From: Caldilineae bacterium | GTDB lineage: Bacteria; Chloroflexota; Anaerolineae; Epilineales; Epilineaceae | Reading direction: 5' to 3' | DNA length: 64,000 nucleotides | Assembly (NCBI GenBank): GCA_020634625.1 | Contig: JACKBJ010000004.1 | Location: forward strand, 124,001 to 188,000 | In this document: one piece after another, positions 1 through 7,109 of the stretch | Layout: each line of letters starts with the position of its first letter | Position numbering within the stretch: position 1 is the first letter of the stretch | The notes under the pieces: generated by a model | The model's database searches: none | Seen by the model: only the letters and a program-made list of their open reading frames with translations | What the model was told of the DNA's origin: nothing | Program-made: the position numbers and the translations under genes

Positions 1-1
1 G

Positions 2-1948
2 GCCATCGCGGCGGTGCCCGAGGGCTTGCCGGCCGTGGTGACCGTGGCGCTGGCGATCGGCATGCAGCGAATGCTGCGCCGAAACGCGCTGATCCGTCGC
101 CTGCCGGCGGTCGAGACGCTCGGCAGCACCACCGTCATCTGCTCGGACAAGACCGGCACGCTGTCCCAGAACCGCATGGTGGTGGTCCAGGTCGAGCTGG
201 AAGGCGAGACCATCGACGTTCGCGGTGAGGGCTACGCCCCCCTCGGTACCTGGTCGCGCGAAGGTCGACCCCTTCGGCCCAGCGACGACGCCGACCTGCA
301 GCTCCTGGCGGTCGCCTCCCGGTTGGCCTCGGACGCGGTGATCGAAGCCGACGGCCAAGGCGGCTGGTCGGTCGTCGGCGACCCGACCGAGGGCGCCCTG
401 GTCGCGCTGGCGGCACGCGCCGGCGTGAGCGAGGCAAGGCTGCCGACCGAAGCGCCGCGGCTGGCCGAGATCGCCTTCGACAGCGATCGAAAACGCATGA
501 CCACCCTGCATCGGGCCAGCGGCAGCCTGTTGCCCGAGCTGATCCCGGAGCTCCAGCAAGGCGACGTCATCGCGGTCGTCAAGGGCGCACCCGAGCTGGT
601 CCTGGCGCGCTGCGACCGCTATCACCATCAGGGCCGGGTGGAGCCGATGCCGGAGGCGATCCGCGCCCGGGTCGCTCAAGCCCGCGAGCAGATGGCCTCC
701 CGAGCGCTGCGGGTGCTGGCCCTCGCCTATCGGCCGCTGGATGCCTTGCCCGCATCGCCCGACGCGGAGCAGGTCGAGCGCGAGCTGGTCTTCCTGGGCC
801 TGGTGGGCCTGCTCGATCCGCCACGGGCCGAGGTGGCCGAGGCGATCGCGCTCGCCCGCCGGGCGGGAGTGCGCACGATCATGATCACCGGCGACGATCC
901 GGCCACCGCCCTGGCGATCGCCAGCCGGATCGGCCTGGCCGAGGCGGACGTCGAGGTGCTGACTGGCCAGACGATCGAAGGGCTCGAAGCCCGGGCGCTC
1001 GGCGAAGCAGTGGCGCGGGTCGTGGTCTTTGCCCGGGTCTCGCCCGAGCACAAGGTGCGCATCGTCGAAGCGCTCAAGGCGCGCGGCGAGATCGTCGCGA
1101 TGACCGGCGACGGGGTCAACGATGCTCCGGCGCTGAAGCGGGCCAACATCGGCGTGGCCATGGGCTTGAGCGGCACCGACGTGAGCCGCGAGACGGCCGA
1201 CATGGTGCTGACCGACGACAACTACGCCTCGATCGTCGCCGCGATCGAGGAGGGCCGCACCATCTACACCAACATCCGCAAGTTCGTCTTCTACCTGCTC
1301 AGCTGCAACCTGGGCGAGGTGCTGATCGTGCTGGTCGCCATCCTGGCCGGGATGGCCGACGGCGCGCCTCCCTTGCTGCCGATCCAGCTGCTCTGGCTCA
1401 ACCTGGTCACCGACGGGTTGCCGGCTCTGGCGCTCGGCCTGGAGCGCGCCGAACGCGACGTCATGCAGCAGCCGCCGCGCGACCCGACCGAGGCCATCCT
1501 CTCGCGGCGCAGCTGGCCGCTGGTGGGCGTCCAGGCCTTGGCCGACGCCGCGGCCACCTTGGGCGCGATCTGGTGGGCGCTGCACGGCGCGCACCCGATG
1601 CTCGAGCACCACGATCGCGGCGCGATCCAATTCATGCAGACCGTCGCCTTCGCGACGCTGGCGCTGGCCGAGCTGCTGCGGGCCTATACGGCTCGTTCCG
1701 AGCGGCGCTCGATCCTCGCCCAGGGCCCGCTGACCAACCCCTGGCTGGTCGCGGCCACGCTGCTCAGCCTGCTCCTAGTGCTCGCGCCGATCTATCTGCC
1801 GGGGCTGCAGTCGGTCTTCCGGACGGTGCCGCTGACGGCCGACGTCTGGCCCGTGATCCTGGGCTTCGCCATCCTGCCAGCCCTGGCCGCCGAGCTGACC
1901 AAGGCCTGGCTGCGCCGTGGCGAGCGCCTCGCGGAGACCGGCGCATGA
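2..1948 (+). CDS. Cation-transporting P-type ATPase, Ca2+ (SERCA-like P2) type, 5' end missing
   Basis: This membrane pump uses ATP to move a cation, most likely Ca2+, across the cytoplasmic membrane. The window opens inside membrane helix M4: the first codons already read AIAAVPEGLP, the P2-ATPase ion-site motif, so perhaps 250-300 residues (actuator domain, M1-M3) lie upstream. The phosphorylation motif CSDKTGTLSQN follows, then KGAPE of the nucleotide domain, MITGDD, and the hinge motif MTGDGVNDAP. The M5 motif NLGEVL and the M6 motif WLNLVTDGLPAL carry the Asn/Glu and Asn/Asp positions that bind Ca2+ in SERCA-like pumps, and four to five C-terminal helices end the protein. The stop overlaps the nth start (ATGA), so the two are cotranscribed. 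Ca2+ specificity is inferred from the motifs. Confidence 0.93.
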   Translation, partial: AIAAVPEGLPAVVTVALAIGMQRMLRRNALIRRLPAVETLGSTTVICSDKTGTLSQNRMVVVQVELEGETIDVRGEGYAPLGTWSREGRPLRPSDDADLQLLAVASRLASDAVIEADGQGGWSVVGDPTEGALVALAARAGVSEARLPTEAPRLAEIAFDSDRKRMTTLHRASGSLLPELIPELQQGDVIAVVKGAPELVLARCDRYHHQGRVEPMPEAIRARVAQAREQMASRALRVLALAYRPLDALPASPDAEQVERELVFLGLVGLLDPPRAEVAEAIALARRAGVRTIMITGDDPATALAIASRIGLAEADVEVLTGQTIEGLEARALGEAVARVVVFARVSPEHKVRIVEALKARGEIVAMTGDGVNDAPALKRANIGVAMGLSGTDVSRETADMVLTDDNYASIVAAIEEGRTIYTNIRKFVFYLLSCNLGEVLIVLVAILAGMADGAPPLLPIQLLWLNLVTDGLPALALGLERAERDVMQQPPRDPTEAILSRRSWPLVGVQALADAAATLGAIWWALHGAHPMLEHHDRGAIQFMQTVAFATLALAELLRAYTARSERRSILAQGPLTNPWLVAATLLSLLLVLAPIYLPGLQSVFRTVPLTADVWPVILGFAILPALAAELTKAWLRRGERLAETGA

Positions 1949-2625
1949 CCCGCGGCGAGAAAGCCGGGCGCATCCAGGCGATCCTGGACCAGCTCTTCCC
2001 CGAGACGCCCATTCCGTTGGCGCATCACGATCCCTACAGCCTGCTGGTCGCGGTCCTGCTCTCGGCGCAGACCACCGACAAGAAGGTCAACCAGGTCACG
2101 CCGGCGCTCTTCGCCGCGGCGTCCGACCCTGCCGCGATGGCGGCCCTGGGCGAGGCGCGCATCCGCGAGATCGTGCGCGAGGTCGGCCTGGCACCCCAGA
2201 AGGCGCGGGCGATCGAAGGCCTGAGCCGCATGCTGGTCGAGGCGCACGCGGGACGAGTGCCCAGCGACCTCGAGGCCTTGGAGCGCCTGCCCGGCGTGGG
2301 CCACAAGACCGCCTCGGTGGTGATGAGCCAGGCCTTCGGCGTGCCCGCCTTTCCGGTCGATACCCATATCCATCGCCTGGCCGCCCGCTGGGGCCTTTCG
2401 GACGGCCGCAGCGTCGAACGCACCGAGCGCGACCTCAAGCGCATCTTCCCGCGCGAAGACTGGAATCGGCTCCATCTTCAGATGATCTACTTCGGCCGAG
2501 CCCATTGCCCGGCGCGCTGGCACCGGTTGGAGGACTGCCCGATCTGCAGCTGGGCCGCCACCAAGAAGCGGATGCGCGAAGAGGCGCGCGCCAACGACGC
2601 ATTGCGCCAGCGGCGGCGCGGCTGA
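1945..2625 (+). CDS. nth: Endonuclease III (DNA glycosylase/AP lyase), variant Cys cluster
   Basis: Base-excision-repair enzyme that removes oxidised pyrimidines and cleaves the abasic site. The 226-residue protein has the helix-hairpin-helix LPGVGHKTA, whose Lys is the catalytic lyase residue, and VDTHIHR with the catalytic Asp. LLSAQTTDKKVN near the N-terminus is also typical. The C-terminal iron-sulfur region departs from the canonical C-x6-C-x2-C-x5-C: here it reads HCPARWHRLEDCPICSWA, so only three Cys remain in a C-x9-C-x2-C spacing. The ATG at 1945 overlaps the stop of the ATPase gene. Longer upstream in-frame sequence is a shadow of that gene. Confidence 0.95.
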   Translation: MTRGEKAGRIQAILDQLFPETPIPLAHHDPYSLLVAVLLSAQTTDKKVNQVTPALFAAASDPAAMAALGEARIREIVREVGLAPQKARAIEGLSRMLVEAHAGRVPSDLEALERLPGVGHKTASVVMSQAFGVPAFPVDTHIHRLAARWGLSDGRSVERTERDLKRIFPREDWNRLHLQMIYFGRAHCPARWHRLEDCPICSWAATKKRMREEARANDALRQRRRG

Positions 2626-2672
2626 GCGGCGGCCTCGTCCGGCATGGGGGGTGCCCTGCTCAGGGCCGGCGG

Positions 2673-3248
2673 TCAGCCATGCCCGAAGGCGCGATGCAGC
2701 AGCTTGTCCCGGGCGCGCAGGACGCTGGCGTCCGATTCGGTCGGGCCGATCGCTTCCAGCGGGCTCCAACGCGCCGCCTTGGCATCCGACCCGGCACGCA
2801 AGGCATCGCCGCGCGCCCGAAACAGGTACCGAACGTCGAAGTGCAGGTGCGCCGGCTCGGCGTTCAAGGCCGGGATGGCGTGGACGTCGAGGTCGAAGGG
2901 CCCCGACCCGATGGCATCCACCCGGGTCAAGCCGGCCTCCTCGGCCAGCTCGCGCCGAGCGGCGGCCGCCAGATCGGCGTCGTCCGGATCGACGTGGCCG
3001 CCGGGCTGCAGCCATCGCCCGAGCTTGGCGTGGTGAATCAGCAGCAGGCGCTCGCCCCGGGCATCCAGGACGAAGGCGCTGGCCGTGAAGTGTCCCGGCT
3101 GATGGTGCCGTCGCGAGAAGACGTCGCCGGGGCACGCGAGCAGCTGCAACATGGCCTGCCGGTGACGAAGCTCGGCCGCGTCGGCCGGACGGAAGTCGGC
3201 CAAGGCGCGCGCGAGATCCGCCCGACGACCCTCATGCGGTTCAACCAT
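2673..3248 (-). CDS. Nudix hydrolase
   Basis: Hydrolase of nucleoside-diphosphate-linked compounds; the substrate cannot be read from sequence. The 191-residue protein has a Nudix core at about residues 50-170 with GRWLQPGGH and the Nudix helix RRELAEEAGL, which contains the metal-binding Glu pair. The spacing between the Gly and the Arg of the Nudix box is one residue longer than the textbook signature, and an Asp replaces its first Glu. The ATG at 3248 is chosen because it overlaps the stop of the preceding sugar dehydrogenase gene by 8 bp, implying translational coupling. The upstream in-frame extension is only a shadow of that gene. Confidence 0.85.
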   Translation of the reverse strand: MVEPHEGRRADLARALADFRPADAAELRHRQAMLQLLACPGDVFSRRHHQPGHFTASAFVLDARGERLLLIHHAKLGRWLQPGGHVDPDDADLAAAARRELAEEAGLTRVDAIGSGPFDLDVHAIPALNAEPAHLHFDVRYLFRARGDALRAGSDAKAARWSPLEAIGPTESDASVLRARDKLLHRAFGHG

Positions 3249-5520
3249 CGGCGCCGCGCCCGAGCCAGGGCAGCCAAAGCCGACCGTCTCCGTCTGGAAG
3301 CGCGGTCGCGCTGGGTCCAGGGCCTGGGCCGGCGGTGGCGGTCGGCACGGCCGTCGGCGTCCCGGCCGTCGGCGTCGGCGTGGCGCCGACCGCCGGACCG
3401 AAGGCGCCCGCGACGGCCATGTCCAGGGCATACAGGCTGGTGCGCGCGGTGACGTACAGCGTCCGACGCTGATCGCGAGCCGCGCCGCCACCAAAGGTCA
3501 GGTTGCTGGGCTGCTCGGGCAAGGGGATCTCGAGGATCTGGACGCCGGCCGGGTCGAAGACGCGCACGCGATCGGTCGCCAGGTAGACGTTGCCGCGCGC
3601 ATCGAGCGTCATGCCATCGCCGCCGAAGGCGGTGAACAAGGTCTTGTCGGCCAGCCGCCCCTCTGGCTCGATGCGATAGCGCCAGGTCTGTCCGCTGCCC
3701 GGATCGGTCACATAGAGCGTCTCGCCGTCGGGCGTGCCGATCAGGCCGTTGGGCTTGACCAGGTCGTCCGTGGCTCGAACGACCGCGCCGCCCTCGGGCG
3801 GCAGGTAGTAGACCTGCTGACCCGGGATCTCCTGTGGATCCGGCGGCGCACCGTAGATCGGGTCGCTGAACCAGATGCCGCCGGCCGGGTCGATGTAGAC
3901 GTCGTTGGTTCGGTTCAGGCGCTTGCCGTCCCAGCGCTCCGCCAAGGTCTCGGTGGTACCCGATCGATCGTCGCGCAGGATCGCCCGATCGCCCATGGCG
4001 CAGATCACCAATCGATCGGCGGCGTCGAAGTAGAGGCCGTTCGGGCTGGCGATGTCGTCGCGGACGGTGGCCACCGAACCGTCCGCCTCGAGACGGTGGA
4101 TCCGGCTCTGCTGGACATCCGAGAAGTACAGCCGACCGGCGGCGTCGACGGCCGGGCCCTCGGTGAAGCGATGGCCGCTGGAGACCTGGCGCGGGCTGGC
4201 GCCCGGCGCGATCAGGTCGGATCCGGGCGTCGGGGTCGGCGCGATCGGCGTCGCGGTCGGCGAAGGCTCGTCGGTCGCCGTGACGCCCCGCTGGATCAGG
4301 CGGCGCAGCTGCCCGGCCTGCGGCAGGTTCTGGACGGTATCGAAGACGACGTACACCTCGCCGGCTTCGTCCAGGCCGAAGCTCGTCGCGCCGAAGCCGA
4401 GGTTGCCCACCTGATGGCTGAGCCAGGCGCCGTCGAGATCACGCGTCATCGCCCAGATCCGACCGCTGACGTAGTCGGCGGCGAAGTAGGCGCCGTCCAG
4501 CGCCCCGAAGCGCTGGCCGCGGTAGACCTCGCCCCCGGTGATCGAGCTGCCGGCCTCGCGCCCGTACTCGAAGATCGGCAGCACCAGGTCGCCATCGGCG
4601 TTGCAGCTGGGCCGGTTGTAGCAGTGGCTGCCTTCCATCTCGTTCCAGCCATAGTTGAGCCCGCCGACGCTGTCGGACGGCTCGAAGTCGACCTCCTCCC
4701 AGAGGTTCTGGCCGACGTCGGCGATGTACAGGTCGTAGGTCTCGCGATCGAAGGTGAAGCGCCAGGGATTGCGCAGGCCCCAGGCCCAGATCTCGGGCCG
4801 GACGCCCGACTGGCCGACGAAGGGATTGTCCGGCGGCACCGCGTAGGGCGTCGCGCCGTCCACGTCGATGCGCAGGAGCTTGGCCAGCAGGCTGTCGCGG
4901 TTCTGCCCGTTGCCCCGCGGGTCGCCACCGTTTCCACCATCGCCGGTGGCGATGTACAGGTAACCGTCGTCTGGACCGAAGTTGAGATCGCCACCATTGT
5001 GGTTGCTGAAAGGCTGGTCGATCGTCAGCAGGACCGATTCCGAGTCCGGATCGGCACGGCTCGGGTCCTGGCCGACCCGATAGCGCGCGACCACGGTATC
5101 GCCGTTGCCGGCTTCACCAATCGGCCGCGACGTGGTGTAATCCACGTAGAAGTAGCCGTTGGAGGCGAACTCGGGGTGAAACGCGAGCCCGAGCAAGCCG
5201 CGCTCGTTCTCGCGCGACTGGACCCGATCGGAGATGTCGAGGAAGGGCTCCGCCTGCAGGCTGCCGTCGGGCTGGACGACGCGGATGCGCCCCAGCTTCT
5301 CGACGACGAACAGCCTGCCCGTCCCGTCGCCCGCGTTGGCGACGTCGACCGGCCGCTCGAAGCCGCCGACCACGAGCTCGGTGTCGATCTCGATCGCCGA
5401 CGGATCCGGACCCTGCTGACCGCGAGCGGCCGCGAAACGACCGCCATCGGCCGAAGCGAGCGTCGCGAGAAGGGCGAGGCTCGCGAAGGCCGAGCACAAG
5501 GTGATGGGCCAGCTGCGCAT
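3241..5520 (-). CDS. Secreted PQQ-dependent sugar dehydrogenase fused to SMP-30/gluconolactonase
   Basis: The 759-residue exported protein seems to join two consecutive steps of sugar oxidation. Residues 1-24 are a signal peptide. Residues ~45-400 match soluble PQQ-dependent aldose (GDH-B/Asd-type) dehydrogenases: RLFVVEKLGRIRV, ERGLLGLAFHP, and FSNHNGGDLNFGPDDGYLY with the catalytic His. A Pro/Thr linker (~405-430) leads to an SMP-30/gluconolactonase propeller (~435-700) with the metal-ligand motifs FTEGPAVD, RTNDVY and GDGMTLDARGN. A second Pro/Thr linker ends in the tail RLWLPWLGR. Inference: the first domain makes an aldonolactone and the second opens it outside the membrane. No electron acceptor is encoded nearby. 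The stop overlaps the Nudix start. Confidence 0.88.
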   Translation of the reverse strand: MRSWPITLCSAFASLALLATLASADGGRFAAARGQQGPDPSAIEIDTELVVGGFERPVDVANAGDGTGRLFVVEKLGRIRVVQPDGSLQAEPFLDISDRVQSRENERGLLGLAFHPEFASNGYFYVDYTTSRPIGEAGNGDTVVARYRVGQDPSRADPDSESVLLTIDQPFSNHNGGDLNFGPDDGYLYIATGDGGNGGDPRGNGQNRDSLLAKLLRIDVDGATPYAVPPDNPFVGQSGVRPEIWAWGLRNPWRFTFDRETYDLYIADVGQNLWEEVDFEPSDSVGGLNYGWNEMEGSHCYNRPSCNADGDLVLPIFEYGREAGSSITGGEVYRGQRFGALDGAYFAADYVSGRIWAMTRDLDGAWLSHQVGNLGFGATSFGLDEAGEVYVVFDTVQNLPQAGQLRRLIQRGVTATDEPSPTATPIAPTPTPGSDLIAPGASPRQVSSGHRFTEGPAVDAAGRLYFSDVQQSRIHRLEADGSVATVRDDIASPNGLYFDAADRLVICAMGDRAILRDDRSGTTETLAERWDGKRLNRTNDVYIDPAGGIWFSDPIYGAPPDPQEIPGQQVYYLPPEGGAVVRATDDLVKPNGLIGTPDGETLYVTDPGSGQTWRYRIEPEGRLADKTLFTAFGGDGMTLDARGNVYLATDRVRVFDPAGVQILEIPLPEQPSNLTFGGGAARDQRRTLYVTARTSLYALDMAVAGAFGPAVGATPTPTAGTPTAVPTATAGPGPGPSATALPDGDGRLWLPWLGRGADG

Positions 5521-5635
5521 GGTGGGCTCCTGGTGGCATGAAGCGGCGCTCCGAGGAACAGGATCTTAGCATCCAGGCGAGGGCCTGACCACGACCCCCG
5601 GACGGGGTGATCCCGGGAAGTCCGCCGCCAGCTAG

Positions 5636-5655
5636 TGTCAATCATTCGATTGACA
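5636..5655. promoter_or_regulatory. Perfect inverted repeat covering the -35 of the acyltransferase promoter
   Basis: TGTCAATC-ATTC-GATTGACA is a perfect dyad with 8-bp arms and a 4-bp centre. Its right arm contains the consensus -35 TTGACA. This is the placement expected for a repressor operator; the regulator is unknown. Confidence 0.5.
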
Positions 5656-5678
5656 AATTGCCGTCGATCGCGTATCCT
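5650..5678 (+). promoter_or_regulatory. Sigma-70-type promoter for the acyltransferase gene
   Basis: TTGACA (5650-5655), 17-bp spacer, TATCCT (5673-5678). The predicted start near 5685 leaves a leader of about 28 nt holding AGGAG at 5699-5703, 9 nt before the ATG at 5713. Confidence 0.7.
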
Positions 5679-5712
5679 TCAGCCCACGCCGCGCGTTCAG
5701 GAGCCCGCCGCC

Positions 5713-7071
5713 ATGATCTATCCCATCTTCCGCACCTACTTTCGCTTCGCCCTGCCGGCCTTCTATCGCGAGATCGAGGTGGTCGGCAAGGCGCGGGTCC
5801 CGAGCCAGGGGCCATTGCTGCTGGTCGGCAACCACAACAATGCCTTTCTGGACCCGATCATGGTGGCGGCCGAGCTGGACCGTCCGATCCAGCTGACCGC
5901 CAAGAGCACCTTGGCGCGCATGCCGATCGTCGGTCGCTTGATGCGTGCCGCCGGCGTGATCCTCCTGCACCGCGAGCAGGACCGCGCCGAGGGCGCCGAT
6001 CCGCGACGCAACCTGGAAGCGCTCGACGCCATCGTCGAGCGCCTGGGTCAAGGCGCCGCCGTCTGCATCTTCCCCGAGGGCCGGAGCCATGGCGAGCCGG
6101 GTCTGGCGCGCTTCAAGCGCGGCGCCGCGCGGATTGCCTTCGACTACCTCGAGGCCGGCGCCGTGGCCGGCGATCTCTGGATCCAGCCCTTCGGATACTG
6201 GTTCGAGGACAAGGCCAAACGCCGCTCGCGGGCCTGCCTGGCCTTCGGCGAGCCCGTGTCGGCGTCGGCCTGGCGCGCGGCACATCCCGAAGATCGTGGC
6301 CTCGAGCTCACGCGTGAGCTCGAGGCGCAGGTGGCGGCGCTGACTTTGAGCTTCGACAGCCAGGCCGACCGGCTCCGCTTGTCGGCCCTGGCCGAGCTGC
6401 TCGAGGCCGCCAGCCGGACGCCCGTCCCGATCGGGGTGAACGCCGCGCCGCCGAGCCGGCACGTGCAGCTCATCCGACGGCTGATCGAAGGCCGGGCCGC
6501 GCTGCAGGCCCGGGATGCCGTTCGCCTGGAGGCCATGGAGCATCGCTGTGACGCCTTGCGCGCCCAGCTCGATGCCCTCGGGGTCGGCGCCGAAGACCTG
6601 TACCTGACGCGCGGAGGCGCCGCCAGCCTCGGCTTCGTGGCTCGCGAGGGTCTGCTGGCGCTGGCCGGCCTGCCCGCCGCGGCCTGGGGCGCTCTGATCT
6701 GGGCCACGCCCTTCTGGCTCACCCGACAGCTCGTTCGACGCTTCGGCCGCTCCGAGGAGGAGCTGGCCAGCTGGGCCGTGTTCGGGGCCTTCTTGATCTA
6801 CCCGGTCTGGGCGCTGGTCGCCTGCGGGCTGGCCTGGTGGTGGCTTCGCCCGGGACTCGCCTTGGCCGTCAGCCTCAGCCTGCTACCGGCCGGCGGCTTC
6901 GCCCAGGCCTGGCTGGACCATGTCGGCGCCGCGGCACGCCGTGCCCGCGCCTACCTGCGCCTCGGCCGACAGCCGCGGCGCCGCGAAGCGATGGCCGACG
7001 AGGGCCGTGCGATCCTCGCCGCGCTCCTCGAGCTGGCAACCGAGATCGACGCGACCACGCGGCCCCGATAG
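5713..7071 (+). CDS. PlsC-family glycerolipid acyltransferase with C-terminal membrane segments
   Basis: Membrane acyltransferase that probably acylates glycerol-3-phosphate or 1-acyl-glycerol-3-phosphate in phospholipid synthesis. The 452-residue protein has motif I as GNHNNAFLDP (HX5D rather than HX4D, as in the HPNALVD subgroup), the acceptor-site motif FPEGRSHGEPG at about residue 118, and a middle helical region. Two long hydrophobic stretches lie at about 310-345 and 355-410. The start at 5713 is set by AGGAG 9 nt upstream and by the promoter at 5650; in-frame codons further upstream would begin at the promoter itself. The next gene follows after 38 bp. The exact acyl acceptor is not determined. 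Confidence 0.85.
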   Translation: MIYPIFRTYFRFALPAFYREIEVVGKARVPSQGPLLLVGNHNNAFLDPIMVAAELDRPIQLTAKSTLARMPIVGRLMRAAGVILLHREQDRAEGADPRRNLEALDAIVERLGQGAAVCIFPEGRSHGEPGLARFKRGAARIAFDYLEAGAVAGDLWIQPFGYWFEDKAKRRSRACLAFGEPVSASAWRAAHPEDRGLELTRELEAQVAALTLSFDSQADRLRLSALAELLEAASRTPVPIGVNAAPPSRHVQLIRRLIEGRAALQARDAVRLEAMEHRCDALRAQLDALGVGAEDLYLTRGGAASLGFVAREGLLALAGLPAAAWGALIWATPFWLTRQLVRRFGRSEEELASWAVFGAFLIYPVWALVACGLAWWWLRPGLALAVSLSLLPAGGFAQAWLDHVGAAARRARAYLRLGRQPRRREAMADEGRAILAALLELATEIDATTRPR

Positions 7072-7109
7072 GCGAGCCGTCCCGCGCAGCGCACCAACCT
7101 GGGATCCAA

